DNA from: Myxococcales bacterium
GTDB taxonomy: Bacteria > Myxococcota_A > UBA9042
Length of the DNA stretch: 45,333 nucleotides
Assembly: GCA_009692465.1 (NCBI GenBank)
Contig: SHZD01000020.1
Coordinates: 1 to 45,333 of the forward strand
Direction of reading: 5' to 3'
Part shown: positions 23,422-32,706 of the stretch, in pieces
Layout: each line of letters opens with the position of its first letter
Position numbering within the stretch: position 1 is the first letter of the stretch
Notes under the pieces: generated by a model
What the model saw: the letters and a program-made list of their open reading frames with translations, nothing else
The model's database searches: none
What the model was told of the DNA's origin: nothing
Position numbers and translations under genes: made by a program

Positions 23422-25459
23422 AGTTGCCCTTGCAGTAGATCCGACCAAACAACCAGGTCGGTTTGCCGTCGCTGCCTTCGCTGCCTTTGCTGAGCGCATC
23501 GTCGTATTTTCCCGTGCAAATGGTCAGTTCCGACCCATCTTCGCCGGTCAATCGGGCTCTGACAGCCGCGTAGTGCTCAGCGGTCCACGGCGTTGCCTGC
23601 AGCCACACCGCTTCTTTGACCCACTTTTTGGCCAACAGGTCCCATTTCGGCACTTTTGTACCACTATCGCCGTCGATCAACTGGTCGACCTTGGCTACTA
23701 ACAGGCGCTTGCCCGGATTCACGGGAAATTTCAAATGCGCATGCGCCCAACCCGGGGCATCCTCCTTGAGCGGCCACGGCTGCCATGTCTTGCCACCATC
23801 GGCTGACAGCTCAATTTTGCCCAACCCGACCGTCATGTCGCCTTCGCTCAAGTGCAGGGTAAAAAAAGCGCCCACCCCCGGAGAACTGTTGAGCATACGC
23901 GTAGAAGCCGGAATCATGCCCATCGCCATCCCCATATCGGCATAAGCGCTAAACTGGGCGATCGCCTTGCGGCTGACTTCGGTGCGCGCGACCTTGAGGG
24001 CCTTGTCTTTGGCGGCCGCTGACAGATTGGCAATGCGAAAATGGTCCACATACTCTTGAATTTGCGGCAAAAGTGATTGGGCGTACGGCGAGGCCGCAAA
24101 ACGATCGACAAAAATCGTGCCCATTTGCACCATCAGCAACGGATAATCGCGGGCGGCCACCACCACTTTGCCGCTGGGATCGGTCATGTCCGGCATGCGC
24201 TTGGCCTGCTTTTCGCAGATCGCGCGCTGGCGCTCGGCGTTGGGGTCCGTTTGCAGGCGCAGCGGATCGCACTTGAGCTGCAACTGCGCCAATTGTTGCA
24301 ATGACATCAAGAACATCGCAATGACGGTGCCCGCAGGTTGCTGGCCGTAGCACACCGGAGGCTGCAGCGCGGGCTGGTCTAAGGCGTGCAGCGTCACCGC
24401 ATAAAACGCCGCCAACAGCCGCCCGGCCTCGCCGGCGTCGCCGCCATCGGGCATCTGCACCCGCATGGTCGCCTTGACCGTCGCGTTCAGTAGCCCAATC
24501 ACTTCCATCATCAGTTTTTGGCACGCTTCGAGCTTGCCTTGCTCGATTTCGCTCATCAAAGCCACGATTTTTTCGGGCGCGGCCTTCGACTGCGCCAGGA
24601 TCTGCTTGATTTTCTTAGAAAGCTGATCAAGACCGCGTTGCACTTGCGAAAAGTCGGGTTTACGCGCCGCCAATGCGCCCAAAATGCGCCGCGCTTCATC
24701 GATCCGCCCGGCATCGAGGGCATCTAAGCCCTGGCCCAAGGCCTTGACGTCGTCGGCCGACACTTTGGGCGCCGTCGCGCTGCCGTCGCCGCGCTTCTTG
24801 GCGACTGCCAGTGCTTGCCGCAACTTTTCCGCCAGCTTGGCTTCAATGGCAAAAATGTCGTCAGCGCTACCGATTTCTTGGGCCACGAGGCCGATTTTGC
24901 CGCTGCCGACCTCAACCATTCGCGCGTCCACCCGCAATTTGCCCTGACTGACCAAAAAACCCCCGATCAGCATGTGGGTCGCGCCGAGCCCTTTGCCGAG
25001 CTTTTGCGCCGTAGTCGGATCGATGAACTTGCCGCCACCCAACTTGATCTCGTCGAGCACCTGCTGCAGGCGTTCGCGCTCGACTACCATCAGGCCTTCA
25101 GTGGCGGCCAAGTCGGTAATCAGCATGTCGGCCAGGCCCTTGGAAAGCGGTTGCCAGTCGGCGGAGCCCGAGGTGTTGTCAAAATAGCCAATCGCCAAGG
25201 TGGTCGCGCCAAAGGCTGGGCTGGCCCACGCGATCGCGGCCAGCGCAACTATGCACAGTCTCCCAATTACGAGATCAACCTTGGATCGGAGCCGCGAGTC
25301 GGCTGCACCGCAGACGCGAGCTTGGCGACCCACCCAGCAAGCACGAGATCGCCGATCCGGCAGATGGTGCCGGACTGGGGCGATCGAGTATAGCCACGCC
25401 GCAAACGGTGCCCTCTTGGTTGGCCGAGCCAGCACCGCATTGTGAAAAAGGTTCAGCAT
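23420..25459 (-). CDS. CsgG/HfaB-like exported protein at the head of the T2SS locus
   Basis: A signal peptide (about 65-84 from the first Met, LCIVALAAIAWASPAFG) precedes a CsgG/FlgO-like domain: TTLAIGYFDNTSGSADWQPL, LADMLITDLAATEGLMVVER, GKGLGATHMLIGGFLVSQGK. About 400 unfamiliar residues follow, helical in the middle with Cys pairs, then a strand-rich end (VGLGKIELSADGGKTWQPW). CsgG-like domains bind or build outer-membrane channels; a role as a T2SS accessory is inferred from position alone. The start is uncertain: ATG 25459 leaves a 60-residue basic N-terminus before the signal peptide, while a GTG at 25330 would place it better. It precedes gspC on the same strand and may begin the operon. 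Confidence 0.7.
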   Translation of the reverse strand: MLNLFHNAVLARPTKRAPFAAWLYSIAPVRHHLPDRRSRACWVGRQARVCGAADSRLRSKVDLVIGRLCIVALAAIAWASPAFGATTLAIGYFDNTSGSADWQPLSKGLADMLITDLAATEGLMVVERERLQQVLDEIKLGGGKFIDPTTAQKLGKGLGATHMLIGGFLVSQGKLRVDARMVEVGSGKIGLVAQEIGSADDIFAIEAKLAEKLRQALAVAKKRGDGSATAPKVSADDVKALGQGLDALDAGRIDEARRILGALAARKPDFSQVQRGLDQLSKKIKQILAQSKAAPEKIVALMSEIEQGKLEACQKLMMEVIGLLNATVKATMRVQMPDGGDAGEAGRLLAAFYAVTLHALDQPALQPPVCYGQQPAGTVIAMFLMSLQQLAQLQLKCDPLRLQTDPNAERQRAICEKQAKRMPDMTDPSGKVVVAARDYPLLMVQMGTIFVDRFAASPYAQSLLPQIQEYVDHFRIANLSAAAKDKALKVARTEVSRKAIAQFSAYADMGMAMGMIPASTRMLNSSPGVGAFFTLHLSEGDMTVGLGKIELSADGGKTWQPWPLKEDAPGWAHAHLKFPVNPGKRLLVAKVDQLIDGDSGTKVPKWDLLAKKWVKEAVWLQATPWTAEHYAAVRARLTGEDGSELTICTGKYDDALSKGSEGSDGKPTWLFGRIYCKGN

Positions 25460-25596
25460 TTTCAACCAGCGACCGACACCGCGGCGCGCCCGATCGTTAC
25501 GGTTTTGGAGCCTAGCCGCAAGGGTTGATGCAAACCGGGCTTACAGCCACAATTGGCGGCGAGCAGTGCGCGTTTTGCGTGGCCGATGAGTAGGCG

Positions 25597-26970
25597 ATGT
25601 CTTGGAAAATAGTTAGCTTTTGTATGGCAGTGACGGCCTTGGTGCCGGTGGGCGGCCACGCCGATCCGGATCCGAAAATCGCCCACCATCGCTACGTGCT
25701 GCCGTCCGGGATGGAAGTGATTTTGGTGCCCGATCGCACGCTGCCGCTGGTCGCCGTCAACTTATGGGTCCACGTCGGCTCGGGGGATGAGGAGCTGTCC
25801 AAGTCTGGATTTGCCCATCTTTTTGAGCATATGATGTTTCAAGGCGGCAAGCATGCGGGCGAGGACCAGCACTTCGCGGTGTTGCGCAAGGCCGGCGCGA
25901 CCGGGATCAACGGCACCACCAACAGCGATCGCACCAATTACTTCGAGCAAATGCCGGCCCACCATCTGGAAACGGCGCTGTGGCTCGAATCGGACCGCTT
26001 GGGTTGGTTGCTCGATCTACTCAACCAAAAGAGTTTGGACAACCAGCGTGAAGTGGTGCGCAACGAGCGGCGCCAGCGCTACGACAACGTGCCTTTTGGA
26101 AAAGAGCGCTTTGAGATTAATAAGTTGCTCTATCCAGATGGCCATCCCTATCGCCACTTGACCATCGGCTTGCACGAGGATCTGCAGCAGGCCAGTGTGG
26201 CCGATGTGTCGCAGTTTTTTCGCAAGTGGTACGTGCCCGCGAACACGACAGTGTGCCTCGCGGGCGATTTTGACCCCAAGGCCATTCAAAAGGTGGTGTA
26301 CAAGTGGTTTGGCAGTTTTCCGCGCCTGCCCAAGCCGGTCAAAGTGGCGGTGGCGGTGCCGACGGTGGTGGGCCCGCTGCAGGCTACGGTTGTCGATCCG
26401 CTGGCCAAATTGGAGCGCATTCACTGGGCGTGGCATTCGCCCAAGACCTACGCCGCCGGCGACGCGGAATTGGACATCGCCGCCCATACGCTGGGCCATA
26501 GCGGCACCGGTCGCCTGTACAAGCGCTTGGTCCATGAGACCCAACTGGCTCAAAGCGTGAGTGTCTACCAAGCGAGCGCCCAACTGTCGTCGTCGTTTCA
26601 TGTGATTGCCGACCTGCGGCCGGGGGCCGATCGGGCCAAGGTCATGGCCATCTTGGACGAAGAACTGACGCGCATGGCCGCAGAGCCGATCGACGATCGC
26701 GAGCGAAACCGGGCCCTTATCGACGTCGAGAGTGTGTTTGTATGGGGGCTAGAAGGGCTGAACACCCGCTGCGAAGTGCTGCAGGGCTACAACCACTATC
26801 TGGGCAAGACCGACTGGATTTCGCAAGATTTACTGCGCTATCGCGGCGCCACCGCGGCAGTAATTGCCAGCACCGTTGCGGCGCATTTGACGAAGAGCAA
26901 ACGGGTGCAAGTGATCACCATGCCGGCGCGACCGGCGGCGATGCCAGCTTCCAAGGCAGGTGGCAAATGA
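25597..26970 (+). CDS. M16 family zinc metallopeptidase, catalytic subunit
   Basis: The 457-residue protein has a signal peptide (MSWKIVSFCMAVTALVPVGGHA). The inverted zinc motif HLFEH is at residues 74-78, and the distal Glu ligand lies within NQREVVRNERRQ (about 149-160), so it should be an active endopeptidase. The second lobe shows the expected LRPGADRAKVMAIL region. M16 proteins work as clam-shell pairs, and the next gene encodes the partner. Periplasmic location follows from the signal peptide; substrates are unknown, and small peptides are the family norm. It is divergent from the CsgG-like/T2SS operon across a 137-bp gap. Its stop overlaps the next start (ATGA). Confidence 0.9.
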   Translation: MSWKIVSFCMAVTALVPVGGHADPDPKIAHHRYVLPSGMEVILVPDRTLPLVAVNLWVHVGSGDEELSKSGFAHLFEHMMFQGGKHAGEDQHFAVLRKAGATGINGTTNSDRTNYFEQMPAHHLETALWLESDRLGWLLDLLNQKSLDNQREVVRNERRQRYDNVPFGKERFEINKLLYPDGHPYRHLTIGLHEDLQQASVADVSQFFRKWYVPANTTVCLAGDFDPKAIQKVVYKWFGSFPRLPKPVKVAVAVPTVVGPLQATVVDPLAKLERIHWAWHSPKTYAAGDAELDIAAHTLGHSGTGRLYKRLVHETQLAQSVSVYQASAQLSSSFHVIADLRPGADRAKVMAILDEELTRMAAEPIDDRERNRALIDVESVFVWGLEGLNTRCEVLQGYNHYLGKTDWISQDLLRYRGATAAVIASTVAAHLTKSKRVQVITMPARPAAMPASKAGGK

Positions 26971-28460
26971 AGCATAACTGCGCTCTTTTACTGGCTTTCT
27001 TGCTGGGTTTTGCCCCGCGCGTGGCAGTGGCCAAGTCGCTAGCGGTGAGCGCTGCCGCCGATGTTACGCCGGTGTTCGTCGACGAAGTGTATCGCGCCAA
27101 ACAGCCACCGCCAGCCAAGCCCAAAGCGGTGGCGTCGCCAAAACCTGAAGTCTTTACGCTCAAAAATGGCATTGAAGTCGTGCTGGTGGAGCGCCATCAA
27201 CTGCCAACGGTATCGATGGAATTGCAACTCATCGGCGGCAGCCGTCTGGACCCGGCCGACAAACGCGGCCGCGCCTCGGCATGTACTCAGCTGTGGGGCG
27301 ATGGCAGTGACAAGCATGACAAGCTGCAACTTGCTGAACTGTTGGCAGATATTGGCTCCTCGCTGGGCGCTTCGGCCACCACTGAGTTCACTTCGATCGA
27401 AATGGCGACCCTGTCGCGCAATTTGGTGCCGACGCTGGATTTATTTGCCGAAGTCTTGCTGCACCCGGGGCTGCGGCTCGACGAATTGCAGCGCATTGTC
27501 AATCGGCGGCGCGCGGCATTGCTGGCGGCCAAGAGCAATCCGGCGCAGGTCGCCTCGCGGCTGATTGGCGCGATTGCCTATGGACCCGCAAATCCGCGCG
27601 GCTGGCTGACCACCGACGCCTCGCTTGCGGCGTTGACGGTAGCCGATTGCCGCGCCTTTGCCGATGGCCATGGGCCTACGGGGGCCACGCTGTATGTGGT
27701 AGGCGACATGACCCGGGCCCAAGTGACCGATCATCTGGAGCGCCGCTTGGGCGGTTGGCGGGCGCTGAGCCACACCGACGCGCCGACTGCCGTCGCGGTG
27801 CCGATGGCCGGGCGGTTGCTGTTGGCCGATGTGACAGGGGCGGAACAAGCGGTGGTCGCGGTTTTTCACGCCGGCCCCGGGCGCAAGGCAGCTGATTTCG
27901 ATGCCACCCAAGTGATGATCTCGATCCTGTCGGCTGGGTTTTCGTCGCGCATCAATCTGAATCTGCGTGAAAAACACGGCTGGGCCTACGGAGCGGGTGG
28001 TTCGTTTGGCTACGCGCGCGCTGGCTCGCTGTTGGCGATTCAGGCCTCGGTGCGCCCCGATGCCACCGCGGCCAGCGTCACGGAAATTCTGCGTGAAATG
28101 ACGCTGATGCGGCAGGCAGAACCGACCAGCGATGAACTGCAGCGCGAACAGCAAGGCGCCATCTTGTCGCTGCCTGCGCGCTGGGCGACCGGCCGCTCGA
28201 TGGGCGCAACTTTTCAGTCTTTGCGCTACTATGGCTTGCCGCTTACTGATTTTGATGGCTTTGTGGCGCGGGTGCAGGCGGTCGATGGCCAAGCGGTGCT
28301 GGCGGCAGCGCAGGCCCACGTCCAGCCGACCGCCGCCCAGGTGATCATCGTCGGCGACCTAAGCAAACACAAAGCGCAAATTGAGGCGCTGTTGGCCGAT
28401 GGCCCGCTCAAAGGGGCCACGGTCGTGCGACTGGATGGCGATGCGCGGATAATTCCATAG
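26967..28460 (+). CDS. M16 family peptidase-like protein lacking the zinc motif
   Basis: The 497-residue protein has a signal peptide (MKHNCALLLAFLLGFAPRVAVA), a Pro/Lys linker and an M16 fold (FTLKNGIEVVLVERHQLPTV, then LREKHGWAYGAGGSFGYARA with the family RY-like region in the second lobe). Where the catalytic partner has HLFEH, this chain reads GRASACTQLWGDG, so it cannot bind zinc in the normal way. Such inactive subunits pair with an active M16 chain to close the substrate chamber. The ATG at 26967 overlaps the TGA of the catalytic subunit, the expected layout for a co-translated heterodimer. Confidence 0.88.
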   Translation: MKHNCALLLAFLLGFAPRVAVAKSLAVSAAADVTPVFVDEVYRAKQPPPAKPKAVASPKPEVFTLKNGIEVVLVERHQLPTVSMELQLIGGSRLDPADKRGRASACTQLWGDGSDKHDKLQLAELLADIGSSLGASATTEFTSIEMATLSRNLVPTLDLFAEVLLHPGLRLDELQRIVNRRRAALLAAKSNPAQVASRLIGAIAYGPANPRGWLTTDASLAALTVADCRAFADGHGPTGATLYVVGDMTRAQVTDHLERRLGGWRALSHTDAPTAVAVPMAGRLLLADVTGAEQAVVAVFHAGPGRKAADFDATQVMISILSAGFSSRINLNLREKHGWAYGAGGSFGYARAGSLLAIQASVRPDATAASVTEILREMTLMRQAEPTSDELQREQQGAILSLPARWATGRSMGATFQSLRYYGLPLTDFDGFVARVQAVDGQAVLAAAQAHVQPTAAQVIIVGDLSKHKAQIEALLADGPLKGATVVRLDGDARIIP

Positions 28461-28529
28461 CGAGGGCGGCGTGGGCAGGGCGAGCCCATCAGGTTGACGC
28501 TCTAGGCCGACCACACCCACACTACAGCC

Positions 28530-29150
28530 ATGAAACTGCACTACCACCCGCTGTCGCCGTACTCGCGCAAAGCTCTGGTTGCCATCCTGATGCGCGGCGA
28601 AGCGATCGAGTTGTGCGAAATCGCGATCGGCCAAGGGGGGTTGAGCCAGCCCGAGTTTTTGGCCCTGTCGCCGTTTGGCAAAATGCCGATGCTGCAGACC
28701 GACGATGGGCCCATTATCGAATCGACGTCGATTATTGAGTATTTGGAGGAGCGCGGTCCGGCCCTCCTGTTGCCAGCGGGGGCCGAGCGCACGGCTCGCC
28801 ACTTCGATCGGCTGGGCGACCACTACCTGATGGCGCCGATGGCCGAGTTGTTTTGGCAGACCGAGTCCGAGCTGGTCAAGCTGGCCCCGCAGTGGCTGCC
28901 GGCGGCGTGGCAGTTGTTTGCAACGCAGCTGGCCGGTCGCGATTTTGTGTGCGGCAAGGCGTTTTCGCTGGGTGACTTGAGCGGGGCGATTGCCACCGAC
29001 TACCTGCAGCGTTTGGGCTGGCAACCGCCCCCGGCCATTGAGGCGTGGCGGCAGCGCTGTTTTGCGGTGCCGGCGATGGCCCAAAGTCTGGACATGGCGT
29101 TGCCGTATGTGCGGCGGATTTTGGGGGAGCGGGCGAGCGAGCTTGGCTGA
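28530..29150 (+). CDS. Glutathione S-transferase family protein
   Basis: The 206-residue cytosolic protein has the thioredoxin-like N-terminal domain (MKLHYHPLSPYSRKALVAIL, with SPYS in place of the catalytic Ser/Tyr region), the cis-Pro GKMPML and the SNAIL-like ESTSIIEYLEE glutathione-binding segment. The helical C-terminal domain has GKAFSLGDLSGAIATDYLQR, the N-capping box. The substrate is unknown. It follows the M16 pair by 69 bp on the same strand, so co-transcription is possible. No clear ribosome site precedes the ATG. Confidence 0.88.
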   Translation: MKLHYHPLSPYSRKALVAILMRGEAIELCEIAIGQGGLSQPEFLALSPFGKMPMLQTDDGPIIESTSIIEYLEERGPALLLPAGAERTARHFDRLGDHYLMAPMAELFWQTESELVKLAPQWLPAAWQLFATQLAGRDFVCGKAFSLGDLSGAIATDYLQRLGWQPPPAIEAWRQRCFAVPAMAQSLDMALPYVRRILGERASELG

Positions 29151-29278
29151 AGGCGAGGTGTGGTGGGCGGCGGACCAGCACCCAAGGTCGGCAGCAAGGA
29201 ATCTCGGCCTGCCCAACCGTGTTACGAGCGCCCCGGTCGGCCGCGCCGACCCGCAGCCAGTCGCTGCCCAGCGCCCGC

Positions 29279-30148
29279 ATGACCGAACTCAAACTTGCGA
29301 TTTTCTACGGCAGTTGGCTGCTATTTCCCTTGGCGTTGGCATCGGCCTACCAAGTGTGCAAGGGCCCGCGGCGCTGGGTGGCCGCACTTGGCACGGGCGT
29401 GTGGCTGCTCGGCATCTGGGCGCGCTTCATTGAGCCGCAGTGGATCCGCACCGAGCACGCGCACATTGACCTTGGCCTGCCACAACCGCTAACGATTGCC
29501 CTGATTTCTGACACCCATTTGGGGCTTTTCAAATCGTCGGCATTTCTCGCGCGGGTGGTAGAGGAGGTCAATGCCGCGCAACCAGCGGCCCTTTTTATCG
29601 CCGGCGACCTGACTTACGAGCCACCGGACGATCTGGTGACGCTATTTGCGCCGTTGCGCGAACTCAAGATACCGGCCTATTACGTCCCCGGCAACCACGA
29701 CGAGCGGGCGCCAGGCCCGTATGTGCGGCCGACTCTGGCGGCGGCGCTGGCGAGCCACGGCGTGCAGTCCTTGGAGGATCGCACCATCGCGTTGGGCGGG
29801 CTGACGTTTGCCGGTCTGGGCGACTTGTGGGGCGGTCGCCTCGATTGGGCGGTGCTACGGCGTGCGCAGTCACCGGTGGTGCTGTTGATGCACAACCCCG
29901 ACAGCCTGTTGCGTTTGCCACCTGTGGCGGCAACCAAGGTCAAGCTGGCGCTGGCCGGCCACACCCATTGCGGGCAGGTGCGAGTGCCGTGGCTGTATCA
30001 GCGCATGATTCCGACCACTGGGCCGTTTGACTGCGGCTGGCACGCCGTCGAGGGGCTGCCGCTGTTTATCACGCCGGGGACGGGTGAGATTGGGCTGCCG
30101 CTGCGCTGGCTGAACCCACCGACGGTCAGCGTGCTGCTGATCGACTGA
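29279..30148 (+). CDS. Membrane-anchored metallophosphoesterase (YaeI/YkuE-like)
   Basis: The 289-residue protein has two N-terminal hydrophobic helices (about 6-24 and 32-48, the second with TGVWLLGIWARF). They are followed by the calcineurin-like phosphoesterase signature in order: SDTHLG, GDLTYE, PGNHDE, LMHNPD and AGHTHCGQ. All metal-binding Asp, Asn and His residues are present, so an active dinuclear phosphoesterase is expected. Family members such as YaeI and YkuE cleave phosphodiester or pyrophosphate bonds in lipid precursors, but the substrate here is not shown. The ATG at 29279 is chosen because it starts the first membrane helix; the open frame upstream overlaps the GST gene. Confidence 0.88.
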   Translation: MTELKLAIFYGSWLLFPLALASAYQVCKGPRRWVAALGTGVWLLGIWARFIEPQWIRTEHAHIDLGLPQPLTIALISDTHLGLFKSSAFLARVVEEVNAAQPAALFIAGDLTYEPPDDLVTLFAPLRELKIPAYYVPGNHDERAPGPYVRPTLAAALASHGVQSLEDRTIALGGLTFAGLGDLWGGRLDWAVLRRAQSPVVLLMHNPDSLLRLPPVAATKVKLALAGHTHCGQVRVPWLYQRMIPTTGPFDCGWHAVEGLPLFITPGTGEIGLPLRWLNPPTVSVLLID

Positions 30149-30172
30149 GGTCGGAAAATGCCAAGGCGAAGA

Positions 30173-30326
30173 CGGATCAACGCGTTGAATTGTCTATATA
30201 ATCGCGGAAACGTCGGCCCTTTCGATAAGCGCAAACTGCGGCAGGTTCCCTGGCTGGGGCTGGGCCGCCTGAGGGCTTCGCTAGGGGCCACTAGAGCCTG
30301 TTGTTGCAGATTCGTTCGGCCAAAGG
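30173..30326 (+). repeat. Repeat H, uninterrupted copy
   Basis: The stretch is homologous to 32206-32310 plus 32914-32960. Shared blocks are GATCAAC..TGAATT, TATAATC.C.GAAAC, TGGGCCGC..AGGGCTTCGCTAG and CCTGTTG.TGC.GATTC followed by GCCAAA. Here the two halves are contiguous across GCTTCGCTAG.GGCCA, giving the pre-insertion state of the other copy. Confidence 0.75.
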
Positions 30327-30356
30327 GACCCAGTCTGCACTCCATTCGGGTTGCCA

Positions 30357-30489
30357 GAATTCCCCATCGAAATTCTCCGCGGCCCCCGATTTGGGATGCC
30401 AGTGCCCTGTCGCTCGCTGTCGCTCGACAAGGAGCAAGGAGAAAGGCGACGCTGCGACGCAGAGATGCGCCCAAAGCGGGGGATCGCGG
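30357..30489 (+). repeat. Family-2 repeat, complete copy E
   Basis: The left arm CCCCCGATTTGGGATGC (30383-30399) and right arm GCGCCCAAAGCGGGGGATC (30467-30485) match copies C and D, as does the shared AAGGAGCAAGGA block. The centre (TGTCGCTCGCTGTCGCTCGACA) is private to this copy. With repeat H it fills the 365-bp gap between two convergent genes. Confidence 0.8.
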
Positions 30490-30513
30490 GTTGCGCTACA
30501 GCCCCGCGTCCCG

Positions 30514-32082
30514 TCACTTGCCCTGACAGGCCGCAACGACCACGTTGCCGAGCAGCCCATCGGTGCCGCTTTTTTGCTCTTGAATGGTCAGGCACTGGCC
30601 GACGGCCGCGCTGCGGTGTAGCTTGGCGCTGACGTCGGTTTGCAACACAATCTGGCCGGCATCGACGCGCAGTTCACCTTCGCTGAGCGCGACCTTGGGC
30701 ACCGGTACTCCGCTCACGCGGCCGGTCACAGTCTCATCGCGCAACCACGCTGGCAAACCAAAGTCCTTGGCCAGCGCCAACGCCGCCACCTGGGCCGCCG
30801 CCACCAGTTCGCCGGCCAGTTCTACCGCAAAGCTGTCCTGACCCGTAAAATGGGCACTGCCGCTGACGATCCGACCGCTGGCCGCGTTGAGATCGACCGC
30901 CGCCACCACCTTGCCGTTGTGGCGCAGCGCGGTTGTGGTGGTGCCAAGGCCCAATTGGTTGACAGTGAGCACTTTTTGACCGACGACCAGCTTGGTCACG
31001 ACCACCAAGCCGCCCACGACCAGCTGCAAGGAGCCGCTGTGTTGCGGTTGCTGCAGCTTGGCACACACGCCCCACTGGTCGACGGTTTCGCAGTCGGCAA
31101 ACTCGAGGGCAACGGTCTGGTACGGCGCTTCGACCAGCAAACTGCCGATGCCGACGTTGACATCAGCGGACTTGGCCACGGCGTCGACCACCACCGTCAC
31201 CGTCGATGGCTGCAGCGTCGCCGCGTAGGTTTTCTGCTGGTACTTGTAAGCGACATCCACCTTGCTCAGCACCGCCGCTTGGAGCCGTGCTTGGGTCGCG
31301 CTAGTTTTGGTGTAGCTCAGTTGCAGGCGGCCGGCCGATTTGACCAGGTCAAAGTCGCCGGATTTAGAGGATTTCCACAGCGACGATACGCCTTTTTGCA
31401 CCGCCCCGCCCAAACACGACAACGGGTGGTTCTTGCAGGCAGCGGTGGTCGCGGCTTTGACATCTAGAATCACCACCGCCTTGAGATCTTGGTCGCGCAG
31501 GGTCACGCGCGCCAGCTCGACCCGCTCCTCGGAAAACAGCACCGCCACCTCCACTTCGCCGACCGCCGTGGAGGTGGCGCGCAGGCGAATCGGCACATCC
31601 AGCAAGAATTTCACGCAGCTATCGTTCAAGTTGGCGGTGTTGCAGAAGGTAGCGGGCTGCAAGCGGTAGATCACTTCGTCGGCCTCGCCCTGCTCCAATT
31701 GGGCATCGGCAAACACCTGTTCGGCCAGCCACTTGTCCAATTTGTTAATGTCGTTGCCCAACTTCAGGTTGAGATCGCCTTGGGGCACGCCATCTTGGCA
31801 ATTGACATCCAAAGGGTCGCACACCCGCGGCGGTTGCGTGGGGCGACCGAGCCAGGCATGGGCCAAGTCGATGCCTTCGGCGAACTGCACGTTGGCCTCG
31901 GCATGTTGCAGGGCGGTGCGAATGTGGTTGCGGGCCGTCGTTTGCGCTTCGGTAGCGCTGAGCTTGCGCAGCGGGGCGCCCGCCCCGGCTCCCGAACCGA
32001 CAGCGGTGACGCAACCACATAGGGCAACCACGGTCGCAGTGTAGGCAACTACGGCGGCGGCGTAGCGGGTCGAAGTCGGCAT
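30514..32082 (-). CDS. Putative lipoprotein of unknown function
   Basis: The 522-residue protein begins MPTSTRYAAAVVAYTATVVA and then LCGC, a lipobox with an unusual Cys at -2, followed by a Gly/Ala linker. This predicts an acylated envelope protein. Residues about 45-190 are helical with Cys pairs (CDPLDVNCQDG, FCNTANLNDSC). The remainder is built of repeating amphipathic strands (VGEVEVAVLFSEERVELARV, LQLVVGGLVVVTKLVVGQKV), suggesting a beta-rich LEA- or lipid-binding-like fold. I do not recognise a family. The upstream frame to 32148 adds basic residues only, so the Met at 32082 is preferred. Confidence 0.6.
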   Translation of the reverse strand: MPTSTRYAAAVVAYTATVVALCGCVTAVGSGAGAGAPLRKLSATEAQTTARNHIRTALQHAEANVQFAEGIDLAHAWLGRPTQPPRVCDPLDVNCQDGVPQGDLNLKLGNDINKLDKWLAEQVFADAQLEQGEADEVIYRLQPATFCNTANLNDSCVKFLLDVPIRLRATSTAVGEVEVAVLFSEERVELARVTLRDQDLKAVVILDVKAATTAACKNHPLSCLGGAVQKGVSSLWKSSKSGDFDLVKSAGRLQLSYTKTSATQARLQAAVLSKVDVAYKYQQKTYAATLQPSTVTVVVDAVAKSADVNVGIGSLLVEAPYQTVALEFADCETVDQWGVCAKLQQPQHSGSLQLVVGGLVVVTKLVVGQKVLTVNQLGLGTTTTALRHNGKVVAAVDLNAASGRIVSGSAHFTGQDSFAVELAGELVAAAQVAALALAKDFGLPAWLRDETVTGRVSGVPVPKVALSEGELRVDAGQIVLQTDVSAKLHRSAAVGQCLTIQEQKSGTDGLLGNVVVAACQGK

Positions 32083-32205
32083 CGGCAGCCTCAGCAATCC
32101 GCACCGAAGGCGGTGACTCAGTTTGGCACTGTGGTCTGATGGTTGCAAGCGCTATTGGGGATTCCGATCTGGAGCGCATTGAGCCAGAACCCAGGAGGCA
32201 CTCAC

Positions 32206-32310
32206 CGATCAACCTACTGAATTATCTGTATAATCACAGAAACCCCACGATTTCGGTGGCCGCAACTGGGCTAAGTTCTCTGGCTCGAGCTGGGCCGCCG
32301 TAGGGCTTCG
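32206..32310 (+). repeat. Repeat H, left half of an interrupted copy
   Basis: This half matches 30173-30280 and is broken at CTAG (32311-32314) by the family-1 copy F. The right half resumes at 32914. The 123 bp between the lipoprotein start and this repeat contains no recognisable gene. Confidence 0.7.
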
Positions 32311-32517
32311 CTAGGAGCGTGTCGGAGTATTCCTACTCGCTCCTAGCGCCGTCTGGCTAGACGGCGGCAACTGTCCGAAACTGCACGGATTCACTCCGGG
32401 CAGTTCTCGGACAGTTGAGAATATTTGACTGGCTAGGAGCCTGTTGAATCGTACTAGATTCATTGTGTATAACCGCAAAGATATTTCATAACCGATTGAT
32501 TTCCGACAGGCTCCTAG
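32311..32517 (+). mobile_element. Family-1 MITE-like element, copy F
   Basis: The element is 207 bp including flanking CTAG at both ends. Immediately inside the CTAG tetramers are inverted ends GAGCGTGTCGG and GAGCCTGT(C/T)GG. The interior has three stable hairpins: a 36-bp CTAG palindrome, CGCCGTCT/AGACGGCG, and AACTGTCCG/CGGACAGTT. There is no coding capacity, so mobilisation in trans would be needed. Confidence 0.75.
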
Positions 32518-32702
32518 AGCACCGATCAGATTCCATCTGATTGTGTGCTCATTGCTTGTTTTGTGGGTCGCGAACTCGCGCCCGAGGCGTCTCGCCGCTC
32601 CATTCCCGATGGAAACCAATCGCATTTTGGTGTCGGGACACCTGGTTTAGGCTACAGACCGCGGTCGGTGGTGGTTGCGCTGACCGGAATATGTTTGGTG
32701 CT
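32518..32702 (+). mobile_element. Second MITE-like element (185 bp) between CTAG sites
   Basis: The ends are AGCACC..CA.ATTCC in inverted orientation (14 of 17 positions agree). CTAG lies directly on both sides (32514-32517 and 32703-32706), as expected of a 4-bp target duplication. The interior is unrelated to family 1 and encodes nothing recognisable. Confidence 0.65.
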
Positions 32703-32706
32703 CTAG

